Part shown: piece by piece, positions 34,253 through 45,230 of the stretch | Layout: every line of letters begins with the position of its first letter | Position numbering within the stretch: the first letter of the stretch is position 1 | Source: Lytechinus pictus | Lineage: Eukaryota; Echinodermata; Echinoidea; Temnopleuroida; Toxopneustidae | DNA: 64,000 bases | Direction of reading: 5' to 3' | Assembly: GCF_037042905.1 (NCBI RefSeq) | Contig: NC_087256.1 | Location: forward strand, 28,236,001-28,300,000 | The notes under the pieces: generated by a model | The model's input: only the letters and a program-made list of their open reading frames with translations | Told to the model about the DNA's origin: nothing | The model's database searches: none | Position numbers and translations under genes: made by a program

Positions 34253-35765
34253 GTGGTAAGTATCAGTAGCTACAAGTTTAAAGGTTTTGTTTGTTGTATA
34301 ATCTGAATGCATAAATGGTGAAGAATTCTTTTTCACTTTTAATATCAGTTCCACAGATATTTATGTTAATAGTAAAAAACACTAATGCATCAAACGTGAA
34401 AATTTTGCTATTCATAATTAAACTACAGGTATACATCATCGCTTATGTTCCACCTAAGATCAGAATTAGTGCTAATTTCATAACTAATTATACCTGCGTC
34501 ACTTCTCTTACATGTACATGCATATTTATTAAAGAATCAAGTGACCTTGTAGCAATTCATAATAACTCAAAGAATTTTAACAATTTATATCCCATTAGTG
34601 TTGTGGCTGAGCATTCTTGCAGCATTTAAAATTGTCTTTTTTTGTTTCTTTTTTTTCTAGAGAAGGAAGACTGGCATCTCGAATGGGTTGATGACTATCA
34701 TCAGATACAAACGCTTCATTTACAAACGAACAAAACAAAACTATTTCTTGCTTTAGTCGGGACCACAGCACTATCAGCAAACCAATGCATTATATTCAAA
34801 TTATAAAATGAAAAGAAATTATCCAATGCAGCTGATGTTTAATTAGAATGTGAATATCAATAACTGGACATGGTATACATGCTTTATTCATATGCATGAA
34901 TAAATAAATATTTTCAGATCTATGGGAAGGGGGTGGGGTTAAAGTTTAAAACTGCAATTTTATCAAGCTGTGCTTTCATTGGCAATACTAAAATCACTTC
35001 ATGGTTGTATATATTTCTTCATTATGGGATGAATAAAGTATTTTTTTATTTTTCGACTTTAATCAGATAAATTGGTGTTATGTGTTATCATTGGTTGTGA
35101 TAAAAAATCGTTTTGAAAGAGAGAAAGAGATAGAACGAAGAATGAAGAGAGAGAAAGAGTGAAGGAGGGAGAGAGAGACAGATGGAAAGTTAGAGGGGGA
35201 GAGAGAGAAAAGAAAGAGAATGGGGATATGCATAAACTTGACAGAGCTAAAAGAAGAGTTGGGAGTGTTAAGATTGCACAAAAGAAAAAAATTATCATTT
35301 TACAACCTGTCACCTTCAAGTCATGAAATTATCTTTAAAAATGCTAACATTCCTGTCAGTGAATCTTTGGTGAATAGAGAAAAAAAATTCATACTTATCC
35401 ACTAACCTTGAACTAAATTTTAATGTTTGTGGTCATACATTGACAGAGATAATGACATCTGTTGATGTATGACCACAAACATTCAATATTTGTTCTAGGT
35501 TGGTGGCTACGTTTGCATCTGCACATCTTCCGTTTAATTCTTGTTTATATTCAAATATTTTCTGCCTCTAACGTTAGTCTTGGGTTATTGTGGAAAAAGG
35601 AGGGACGAGGAAAAAGCGAGAAAAAAAGGAGACAGTTGGAGAGACAGAAAGAGGGAGATAAAGAGAGGGGTGGGGTGGAGATAGAAATGAGAGAAAGTGA
35701 GAGAGAGAGGAGTTGAGATATGGGAAGGGAGAGAGATAAAGAGACAAAGAAGGAGCAAGAGATAT
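34253..35765. other. Shared downstream segment of duplication copy 1
   Basis: Homologous to the segments after paralogs 2 and 3. A donor-like GTAAGTAT (34256) and acceptor-like TTTCTAG (about 34659) flank about 400 bp, and AATAAA follows near 35032, so a spliced 3' UTR is possible. GA-rich microsatellites occupy about 35105-35220 and 35585-35760. Frames here shift between copies, arguing against coding. Confidence 0.4.
35422..35483. other. 62-nt hairpin, precursor-like
   Basis: Perfect 19-bp arms AATGTTTGTGGTCATACAT and ATGTATGACCACAAACATT, then a 2-nt mismatch, 5 more pairs and a loop of about 10 nt. Versions with one or two stem changes exist at 51364 and 61985. Size fits a pre-miRNA or a tiny foldback repeat. 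Confidence 0.5.
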
Positions 35766-36151
35766 CAAGGTTCCCAGCCTTTCAAGAAAACAAAATTCCC
35801 TGATTTTTTCTTGATGAAGTTTAACAATTCCCTGATAATCATTTAAACACATTCCCTGTTTCGCATGTTTTCTAAGTTGTTGCAGTGAATAAGGCCTACA
35901 TGTATTTTCAGTACAAAAACAATGTAAAACTAATAGTACCGCCATAGCCAGTCATTCAATGGATGATATTTTTTGATATGCAACAAAATATAACAGAGTC
36001 TGACTGATTACCGTGCTTTCGACTTTGGGCCGATCAAAATTTCCTGATTTTTGCCTCATTTGAGGCATTTTTCCTTGATATGAAGTATTTTTCATCAAAT
36101 TCCCTGACAGGAAAAGAGTAAAATAATTTTCCCTGATTGGCTGGAACCCTG
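35766..36151. mobile_element. MITE with AGGGTTCCAGCC ends, copy 1
   Basis: Left CAAGGTTCCCAGCC pairs with inverted right CAGGGTTCCAGCC. The interior repeats AATTCCCTGAT words on both strands. Present also in copy 3 (62316-62704) but missing from copy 2. Target duplication not certain. Confidence 0.65.
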
Positions 36152-37526
36152 GATAGAAAGATGAAAGGGAGACAGAGAGCTAGAAACGGGGGATGGATGT
36201 ACAAACTATACTATAGGCCATGTCACACACACACATCTTAAGTAAAAAACTTGATGTCAGAAAATAAAAATTGTACTAGGTTCTTTTGTTGCCATGAATC
36301 ACCACCCCACCCCCCAAAAAAAAAAATATATATATATATTTTAGAATAAGTGAATAGAAATCCCCATTAAAATCTAAATCGTCCTTACTTGACAAACGTC
36401 CTTTTTATATACTTGGTCATCATGAAGGTATGCAAACCTCATTCTTTTCCCATCTTCACTCTTTCTTATCTGTTTTGAAATAAAAATATAAATTTCTTAA
36501 ATATTTTAACAACTTAATGGAGAAACAAATAATGACCAAAGATGGAAACACATGGTAAGATTACAAATGATATATATATTTGTCTGTATTCTGGTACATA
36601 ATGGATTAGATGCATGTCATCTGGAACTGCCATTTGACATCACTTTAAACAAACACATAAATGACACTTTAAGTGTTACATTTCGCTCCCATTATATTAA
36701 TTCAGCCTTAATGGGAATAAACACAAGGCCATTCCCAATCACTCACATTTTTTTCTTTATCAGATTCAATAATATTTCAATTCACAATTTTCAAGCATTT
36801 ATTTATCCTGGTTACAATGTAATCACGCTCAATCTTTCTTATTATTTCATAAACAAAGAAAAATAAATTCCTATAAAATGTCAACAATTGGCTTCCAACA
36901 CATACCTATGATACCTTTTGATTTTGATTCTGAAGACAGACTACCGAACCTTTCTAGATGAAAAAAGGGATAGTTTTGCTACAAAATAGGAAGATACTGC
37001 ATTTTCAATGAGTGAGAAAATAATAGAAATTGTGCCGATATAAGAGCACAAAATGGTCAAAATTCTAAACATATACCCTCCATATTGGAAATGACTGGCA
37101 GTTAAGTTAAACCACTCACTCTTTCAACAAAATATCCTTTGGAAGAAAAGTACATGTATAAAACAGGAATGTAGAGAAAAGCTAACAGCTACTACTTAAA
37201 AAAACAGAAATCAACTGTTTGCATTATAGTCAATAGGACGTCAAAATGCAATATTGCGTTTATAAAGCGTCATTTGTACCTATTCAAAGACACATTGACC
37301 CAGGCACTTGGTTCATTCAAGGAATTAATCCTGCCTGAAATCCATTTGCCTCACCTGGGTCGAGTGTGGCTGAACGTGGACTAATTTCTTGGTTAAAAAA
37401 GATATGTTATGAAAGTTTTGTTCGAAAGTTGCAATGAGTAATACTATTGCATTTACGCGATACTTTCCATACTTAAATGGTTCCAAAATTTAATCTCACA
37501 AGTTGTAAAAACATATAAATATTATA
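36152..37526. other. Distal shared segment before the gypsy insertion
   Basis: Homologous to copies 2 and 3. No plus-strand gene is supported. A minus-strand exon-like stretch at 36389-36469 is discussed in the findings. Confidence 0.4.
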
Positions 37527-37702
37527 TGTTATATATTGATAATGATGTCATACATGATGTCATACCATGACTCACAATTGTAGCTGCGCAGGCGCAATGC
37601 GGAATAAACTTGCTTTGGAATCATATACCAAGAGTATCAGACGTGTGCTTATTTATGTGCCTCAATTACTAATTACTGTAGATTAATTAGGAGTACATAA
37701 CA
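37527..37702 (+). repeat. 5' LTR of gypsy element
   Basis: 176 bp, TG...CA with TGTTAT/ATAACA inverted ends and a GGAATAAAC polyadenylation-type signal. Differs from the 3' LTR at one position (GCCTCAATT versus GCCTTAATT). Confidence 0.95.
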
Positions 37703-37709
37703 ACAAATC

Positions 37710-37722
37710 TGGCGACGAGGAT
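37710..37722 (+). promoter_or_regulatory. Primer binding site, tRNA-Ser type
   Basis: TGGCGACGAGGAT, seven bases after the LTR, is complementary to the 3' end of animal tRNA-Ser(GCT) plus CCA, which from memory ends ATCCTCGTCG. It would prime minus-strand synthesis. Confidence 0.8.
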
Positions 37723-37770
37723 TAACTTTTGTGTTTGTTCTTCACTTTGGGAAAGTTCGAGTACCTGAGG

Positions 37771-39456
37771 ATGGCTACTTTTGGAACAATTGGTGAATTT
37801 CGGGAAGACGAAGGGAGTTGGTCCGAGTACATTGAGCGTATGGGACACTACTTCGACGCCAATAGCATCATTGATGAGGGGAGGAAAAGATCCATTTTAC
37901 TTAGTGTTTGTGGAGCCTCAACCTACAAGTTAATGTCAAGTTTGGCGGCACCAAGGAAACCAGGTGAAGTTGAGTTCAAGGAACTTGTGAAATTAATGAC
38001 TGATCATCGAGATCCAAAGCCATCGGTGATCGTCCAACGATTCAAGTTTAACAGCAGGTCGAGGAGACTAGATGAATCGCTGTCAACTTTCATTGCTGAA
38101 CTGCGACGATTGGCTAATGAATGTAAGTTTGATACTATTTTAGTGGAGATGTTGAGAGATAGGATTGTGTGCGGAGTGGCAGATGATAGAATACAGAGGA
38201 GATTATTGGCTGAACCAACTCTAACATTCGAAAAAGCTAAAGATATTGCATTAGCAATGGAATTAGCTGATAAAAATACAGCCGATCTCAGAGATCAGAA
38301 CAAAGGCGAGATGGTGAACAAAATCGCACATGGTGTTCGTCATCGTAAGTCGTCACAACGTCCTAATTCCAAGAAACATTCCTCATGTGGTCGCTGCGGA
38401 AAGGGACAGCATCAAGGAGAGGCTTGTCCAGCAAAAGACGGAGAGTGTTTCCACTGTGGGAAAAAGGGACATTTTGCCGTGGTATGCAGAGCCAAAGGAG
38501 AGAGGAAGGACCAGAGAAAAGTTTTCCATCAGCAAGGGAAACGGACCGCCTCCAATAAATCTCGCACTCTGCAGATCGAAACAAGAGAGGATGATGAAAG
38601 CGAAAGCTACGGGTTGTATACACACTCGACGAAAGCTTCCAAACCTCCTCCGATTATGACTCAGCTAACAGTGAAAGGGAAACCTATAAACTTCCAAGTG
38701 GACACGGGCTCGGCAGTAACGCTCATCAATGAGAAAAAGTGGCTCTCTCAGTGGAGTGACAAAGAGAGGCCTAAGCTGAGCGAACCAAAAACGCGGCTTC
38801 GTACATACACCGAGCATTTAGTTGAAATTATCGGAGAATGTGAAGTCGCCGTATCCAAGGGCAACAAGGAGGAACGCTTGCCTTTGATAGTTGCGAGAGG
38901 CAGAGGGCCGAATCTCATGGGACGAGATTGGCTGCACGAAATAAAGTTGGACTGGAGGGAGATAAACTTGGTCAGGGTCAATGACGCAGTAGACAGAGTG
39001 TTTTCAGACTACGCGGGACTGTTCACACGAGAACTTGGAAAGTTGAAAGGTGTAGAAGTAGATCTGGATATTGACCCCGATGCATCACCTAAGTTTTTGA
39101 AGGCCCGTCCAGTTCCATTTTCGCTTCGAAGTCGTCTGGATCAAGAGCTGGATCGCCTTCTAGCAGATGACATATTTGAACCAGTTCAATATTCGAACTG
39201 GGCAGCTCCAGTGGTCCCAGTCGTCAAAGGAGATGGATCCATTCGTATTTGTGGGGATTATAAAACCACGATTAACACAGCAGCTCGATCGGATACCTAT
39301 CCGATTCCGAGAGTAGAAGAGCTATTTGCAAGGCTTGCAAATGGAAAGAAATTCACAAAACTGGATCTTTCTCATGCCTATCAGCAGCTAGTCCTGTCTG
39401 AGAAATCCAGGGAGTTCGTCACCATCAACACGCATAGAGGGTTATTTCGATATTAA
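37771..39456 (+). pseudogene. gypsy gag-protease-RT, frame broken
   Basis: Start chosen at ATG 37771 (MATFGTIGEF), since the longer open frame lacks an upstream ATG. Order: gag capsid-like region, two CX2CX4HX4C knuckles (from residue 206), aspartic protease motif DTGSA (about residue 311), then reverse transcriptase to its KLDLSHAYQQL region. The frame ends at TAA 39454-39456 because of a single extra base near 39451-39455. RT sequence, including the YLDD box, continues in another frame until about 39573, where a single missing base shifts it again. This copy is therefore unlikely to make a full Pol. Confidence 0.9.
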
Positions 39457-39585
39457 GAGACTGCCTTTTGGAGTTTCGACTGCGCCCTCGGTGTTTCAGC
39501 GGACAATGGAGTCATTGCTGGCCGGTATACCAGGTGTGGCTGTCTACCTAGATGATCTTCTCATCACCAGTCAACAGATGCCCAC

Positions 39586-41742
39586 ATGAAGAACCTGAGA
39601 GCAGTCCTAGATGTTCTTCTGAAAGCTGGACTAAGACTGAAGAAAGAGAAATGTGTGTTTCTCAAGGACGAGGTTGATTACCTCGGACACACAATCACTG
39701 CCAAAGGTCTTCGTCCCACGGGGGACAAGGTGCAAGCCATTACAAATGCGCCGGAACCAAAAAGCGTAAAGGAACTCCGCTCGTTCCTGGGCTTGCTAAA
39801 TTATTATGGTAAATTTCTACCCGACCTTGCATCGAATCTAGAACCTCTTCATCGGTTGTTGAGGAAAGACGCAAGATGGCAGTGGGGTAAAGAGCAAAAA
39901 CAGTCTTTCGTAAGAGCCAAAAAGTTGCTTAATTCAACTCGGGTGCTAGCCCACTACAATCCGGAAGAGAAACTGATACTAGCTTGCGACGCTAGTCCGT
40001 ACGGTGTCGGAGCCGTACTCGCACATATATTTTCGGATGGGACCGAAAAACCCATCGGTTTCGCGTCGCGAACACTGAATGTTGCGGAACGCAGATATTC
40101 GCAATTAGATAAGGAAGGTCTAGCGATCGTATTTGGTGTGAAACGGTTTCACCAATATCTGTATGGCCGTAAATTCGAAATAATTACGGATCATAAACCG
40201 TTACTTGGTCTTTTTGGAGAGAGGAAAGCCATTCCACAGATGGTTTCTCCACGCGTCCAACGCTGGGCGATTACACTTGCGGCATACGAATATGAAATAA
40301 AGTATAAAGCGGGAGAGAAAAATTCAAATGCTGATGCACTCAGTAGATTACCGCTAGAATCAACCATTCCGGATCCTCCGATCCCGGGAGATATCATACT
40401 TCTCATGGATACGTTAGATAGGACACCGATAACGCCCTCGCGCGTCCGTTCTCTCACCGACAAAGATCCGATCTTGTCGCGGGTCCGTAACTTCATCTTA
40501 CAAGGATGGCCTACAGCAGATGAATTACAAGATAAGGCATTCGGTCCGTATTTGAATAGAAAAAATGAATTGAGTGTCCATGAGGGGGTAATATTGTGGG
40601 GAGCTCGCGCGGTGCTTCCTCTGAAATGTCGAGAAGCAATGATGGAAGAATTGCATGATGCACATCCAGGGATAGTGCGTATAAAGGCAATGGCGAGAAG
40701 TTGCGTATGGTGGCCACAGATTGACAAAGATTTGGAGCGTAAAGTAAAATCTTGCGAAAAATGTCAATCACACCAGCGACAACCGTCGAAAGCTCCACCC
40801 CATCAGTGGGAATATCCAAGTAAACCGTGGTCGCGAATTCATGTCGATTACGCAGGTCCAGTAGAAGGGAAAATGTTACTAGTAATAGTAGATGCGTATT
40901 CAAAATGGATAGATGTTCATATTACGAATAAATCGACTAGCGAAGCGACAATCGACAAATTGAGGGAAGTCTTTTCGGCACAAGGTCTTCCTCAAACGCT
41001 GGTTTCGGATAATGGGCCCTGTTTCACGAGTGAGGAATTCGCTATGTTCATGAAAATGAACGCAATCAATCACATTCGAGGTGCACCATATCACCCAGCC
41101 ACTAATGGTCTCGCGGAAAGAGCAGTGCAAACTGTGAAAGGAGCCCTCAGAAAAATGAGTGGACCCCTTCAGACGAGATTAGCAAGGTTCTTGTTGAGTT
41201 GCCGTACAACTCCACAAGCTACCACAAATCAGTCACCGGCAGAATTGCTCATGAACCGAAAGTTGCGTACTCGCATATCTTCTGTTCTGCCTGATGTGAA
41301 CGCAACCGTTGAGAAGAAGCAATTCTCACAGACCGCTCACACTTCTCGCAAACTTCGCGAATTTAAGATAGGAGAAGAAGTCCTTGTGAGAAATTACGGG
41401 CGAGGTAACCAATGGCTACCCGGAAAAGTAGTCGAACGTAACGGTCCGGTATCCTATGTAGTAAATGTCAATGCCAATGGCTCGACACTGAGATGGAAAC
41501 GTCATGTTGACCAACTGCGAAGTCGAATCTCGACTTCATCAACCTCGAACGACGACACCGTCCCGACACACGAAGATGACGTTATCATCCGTGATAACGA
41601 GAATGATGATCGCGATGTCAATGAAGATCATATAGACATTCGCGCCGATCGTGAAGACAATCCTGAAGTCGAACACGATGACGGTATAAAGCATTATCCT
41701 AGACGAGAGCGTAGAAAACCAAAATATTATGGATTTTCGTAA
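39586..41742 (+). pseudogene. gypsy RT end, RNase H and integrase
   Basis: 718 codons, starting at an internal Met of pol rather than a native start. Contains the RT thumb (DYLGHTITAKG), RNase H (ACDASPYGVGAVL and TDHKPL), an HHCC integrase zinc motif (HDAHPG, CEKC) and the integrase core with Asp in HVDYAG, Asp in SDNG and Glu in NGLAERAV. It ends in a charged Asp-rich tail. It is itself intact but cut off from its start by the upstream shift. Confidence 0.92.
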
Positions 41743-42077
41743 TTTTGGACGCAACAATAATTCTAATAAGATCTTGTCTTGGATTATTAACTCACACATT
41801 TTTGGACCTTGTCAAAATTCCTGATTTAATAGTTCAGTGAAACAAAAAGTATCATTGAATTTATTAGTTTTAATTCTAACTTCAGTTCCTGACTGACGTA
41901 TACCAGTTAATGTTTGATAATTATCAAAAGTTTCTCGAAGTTAAATTTGAATCTGGGAACTGATTTCAAAAGAAATTGTTAAATTTCAATATATAGTTTC
42001 ATGACCAGTTGAATATTCATTGGTACAGTTATTGAGTTGCGAATTGAATTGGGATATTTAAAAGGTATGTTTAATCT

Positions 42078-42090
42078 AAAGGGGGAGAGA
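42078..42090 (+). promoter_or_regulatory. Polypurine tract of gypsy element
   Basis: AAAGGGGGAGAGA abuts the 3' LTR; expected primer for plus-strand synthesis. Confidence 0.85.
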
Positions 42091-43821
42091 TGTTATATAT
42101 TGATAATGATGTCATACATGATGTCATACCATGACTCACAATTGTAGCTGCGCAGGCGCAATGCGGAATAAACTTGCTTTGGAATCATATACCAAGAGTA
42201 TCAGACGTGTGCTTATTTATGGGCTTATTATATTCACTCGCGTTCGTAATCACTCGGGTCGGGTTGGTAATCACACGCGTTTTTTATTTTTGGCGATTTT
42301 TTTTTTTTCGGTGCGATTTTTTTTCTAACGGTGTCTTCAATGGGACAAACGTACTGGAAAAATAAAATGAAATTGAAATTCGAGTTTCGTTTTATTTTAA
42401 GCTGGTAAGTGCCTTAAATAAAACATTCTCGACCACTGTTTTAAGATAACAAGCAAATTTTGACTACTGTTTTAACATAATCACATTCCACATCTTAAAT
42501 CTTAGAGCCATAGGCGGCGGAAGCGGGGGGGGGGGCTCCCCCTAAAACAAGAGAGAGGGGGGATAAAGGAAGGGAAAGAGGGAGAAAAGAGAAAGAAAAA
42601 AAAAGACAGACAGAAAGAAAGAAGCAAGGAAAAAAGGAGAAAGAAAGGAGAAAAGGAATAAAGAAGAAAAAGGAGGAAAGGCTACTCTCGATTTAGCTTT
42701 GCCTTTGGAGGATTTTCCTAAAGTCTGTGGTATTCTTTATAAAGCATAGTGAGGTGCTACAATTTCATAATATCACTATTTATTTGCTTCTCCCTTTCTT
42801 TGTGAATTATTCTACACTAACGTAAAAATCAGGGAGGAAAAAAGTGCTGAAGAAGAAAAGCAAGAAGGAAGGAGGAGGAGAAGTAGTAGAAGAAAAAAGA
42901 AGATGGAGGACATAAGGGGGTAAAAATGAAACTAAAAAGAGAAAATTGAGGGGAGGATGTAGAAGAAGAGAAAGAGAAGATAAAATAAGGGGAAGACTGA
43001 GAAGAGAAAAGGAAGAAGTGAGAAGGGAGATGAACAATAAGGAGAAAGGGAAGAAATTGAGAAGTAGAAGAACAGGGAGAAGAATAAGATGACATAATAA
43101 TGGGAATAAAAAGAAGACCGAGAAGAAAGAGAAGTAGGAGGGGGAGTAAAGTGCACTCTGGTTATAAAGAAGTAAATAACAAATACCGGTAATATTAGGA
43201 ATTCTTTATTACCTGTGACTCCCTGAAGCCATGTCTTCTGTTTTCCAATCCATTATTTCTGACTCAATCTGAGTTACCTCGTGCTTGGAGTTGTTTAAGG
43301 GGCCTGGATAAATTACGTAGCCGACAACTTCTGTTTTCAGGAAGGCACCGGGACGGTACGGTACCTTGGCTTTGATCGTCGCGCGAATTTTTACCGTGAG
43401 AGCGCGCACAGCCACAGGGGCGGATCTTGACCAAAAGCTTCGGTCTTTGTGTCTATTAATTATTATGTTGGTTGTTCCGCTGAACTCCGTTGGCTCCGCT
43501 CACCAAATACAGAGAAATTAAAAAAAAAATTAAAAATGTTTGAAAAAAAAACTCCTCGAAACAGACTAATGCCAGCTGTCTGGGGCGGATCAAGCTTGTT
43601 TTCTATTCTTTAATTGCCGACTTAAAACGAAACTCAAATTTCCCTGCATGTCTGTCCCATTGAAGACACCGTTAAAAAAAAATCGCACCGAAATAAAAAA
43701 AAATCGCCAAAAATTCAAAACGCGAGTGATTACGAACCAGAACGCGACGCGAGTGATTATAAACTGCCTATTTATGTGCCTTAATTACTAATTACTGTAG
43801 ATTAATTAGGAGTACATAACA
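42091..43821 (+). repeat. 3' LTR of gypsy element, interrupted
   Basis: LTR sequence at 42091-42221 and 43777-43821 sums to 176 bp once one copy of the 8-bp duplication is ignored. The two parts are separated by the nested 1.55-kb element. Confidence 0.93.
42222..43768. mobile_element. 1.55-kb long-TIR element nested in the LTR
   Basis: Flanked by perfect TATTTATG (42214-42221 and 43769-43776). Terminal inverted repeats of about 150 bp share TCACTCGCGT, GGCGATTTTT, CGGTGCGATTTTT and ACGGTGTCTTCAATGGGACA. Both begin GGC. The interior is mostly GA-rich microsatellite, plus a fragment matching the CATAGGCGGCGGAAGC MITE (about 42511). Long TIRs with an 8-bp duplication suggest a Mutator-like or foldback family; hAT is the alternative. 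No transposase is seen. Confidence 0.85.
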
Positions 43822-43826
43822 TTATA

Positions 43827-44794
43827 CATTGTTTCATTCTATTGATTTGATGTAATTTTACTCTGATGAGTGCATTTTGGAAAAACTTAAGTGTATCCAT
43901 TTGCTATATGCTATTTTCCTATATACATGTACAGGATTGACTGAACTAATAACACTGCTAAAAACAAATTATCCGTTCCTTCTGAAACACGGTCTCTGAT
44001 TGTTCAATGTCACTATACCAATTCTTTCATCTTGACAGGGACCGTGCTCTTGACAAAATAAATGGTAACATACTGAAAGTGAATTACAGCAACATATTAG
44101 AAAAAAAGAGAGAGTATATTGACAGTACTTTTCTCCTGGTTCCATATACATAAAAAGGGTTCTTTGTAGGAAAATATAATTGCTACTGGTGTGTTCATAA
44201 ATGTTTAACCTGTGGTGAGATCGATTGAATGTTTACTACCAGTCGATAAGATTCATGTCTGACATTCCATATCTGACCAGCAAAGGGTACCTCGACCGGC
44301 TCATTTTAAAATTAAATCGGCATTTATGAAGACTACACCTGACGGGATCATATATATTCGTCACTTCAGAGAGAAAAATGGCCTTAATTCTTCCGCCAGT
44401 AAAAAAATAGTTACATATAGTAGTGATATATCTTTCCAATGTGGAAAAAGGAAGTTCAGTATACCCTCCCTAGAATCAGTGTTAGATTGTCAGTCAAATG
44501 CATTCATTTTTTTCAATCAGCAATATCAAATTTAAAAATTGAGAATCGAACGAATATCTTTAGCCTTCCTGTTGTAATTAGGTTCATGGAACCCCAGCGA
44601 CGTCGATGTGAGAGTAGGGTAGCGGAGCAGAGGAATATCTGCCATGCTAATAGAAAAAAAAATCGGATAATCTCTAATTAGTATCCATGCAGTGTTGAGA
44701 ATCATTGTATTAGGCGCTTTATAAATATTACATATCATAATTATTATTTACCGTATTCCAATACATTTAAGGATTAAAGTCACATTTAGATATA
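43827..44794. other. Shared segment between the gypsy insertion and copy 2
   Basis: Homologous to 53385-54353. Frames on both strands are short and mostly not preserved between copies. Confidence 0.4.
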
Positions 44795-45023
44795 GATAGA
44801 AGAAAAAGAAGAAGAAGGAAGGAGAAAGAAAGAAAAAAAAACTGACAAAAAGAAGAAAAAAGGAAAGATCATTCTAGTAAAACCATGATCCCTATCTCTT
44901 CGTTTGTATTGATTTAATACTTGCACAATGATCAATATACTCTTTTCAATCATCTCAGAACTATTCCGGGAACTTTAATTATGTGAAAAATATACTCCCT
45001 CAACGTTGCATATGCAAGGTATT

Positions 45024-45152
45024 GTGACGCGCAATGGTCTGAATACCATTGTTTCGTGTGAATGATGACGCAAAGTTATGCGCGCAGCGCTGCGCAATAG
45101 CCCAATTTCTTTCTCGTTTGTTTAACACACGTAATAATTTAGGTAAACAAAC
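45024..45152 (+). promoter_or_regulatory. Upstream control region of kinase gene 2
   Basis: Same motif order as at 22891: GTGACGCGCAATGG, the CAATGGT/ACCATTG pair, TGATGACGCAAAG, GCAGCGCTGC, and the GTTTGTTTA/TAAACAAAC inverted pair (45116-45152), here with three extra bases between the arms. Confidence 0.5.
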
Positions 45153-45230
45153 CAAATTCACTCGTTCAACTTTTGCTGAATTGATTGAACTTTGACTATT
45201 TTCAGAGAAAATTGTCTTTTATCAGCGAAT

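Larger units (their letters stand above)
37527..43821 (+). mobile_element. Ty3/gypsy LTR retrotransposon, Mag-like lineage
   Basis: Flanked by TTATA duplications (37522-37526 and 43822-43826). It has 176-bp LTRs beginning TGTTAT and ending ATAACA, a primer binding site, a polypurine tract, and gag-protease-RT, then RNase H-integrase. No envelope frame is present. Domain order and twin CCHC knuckles fit Mag-type elements, which include the sea urchin SURL elements. Total 6.3 kb includes a 1.55-kb nested element in the 3' LTR. The aligned site in duplication copy 2 near 53385 is empty. Confidence 0.95.
21989..44794. repeat. Segmental duplication, copy 1 (expanded)
   Basis: Collinear with 44795-54353 and 54354-63999. 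Starts at agaagaaaaagaagaag and runs to the cacatttagata junction. It is 22.8 kb instead of 9.56 kb because of a 0.69-kb LINE tail (22067), about 0.23 kb in intron 1 (23276), a block of about 5.8 kb (28304-34123), a MITE (35766) and the gypsy element (37527). Confidence 0.9.

Noticed and set aside
34659-34760. Possible terminal coding exon after TTTCTAG downstream of the kinase genes
   Set aside because: The reading frame differs in all three copies because of single-base changes, so a 3' UTR or noncoding role is more likely.
36552-36866. 104-codon plus-strand frame recurring near 63095
   Set aside because: It has no ATG at a plausible start, low complexity and no domain, and it is disrupted in copy 2. 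Its partial recurrence is explained by segmental duplication.
42807-43156. Ser/Phe/Leu-rich minus-strand frames
   Set aside because: They are translations of the GA-rich microsatellite inside the nested long-TIR element.
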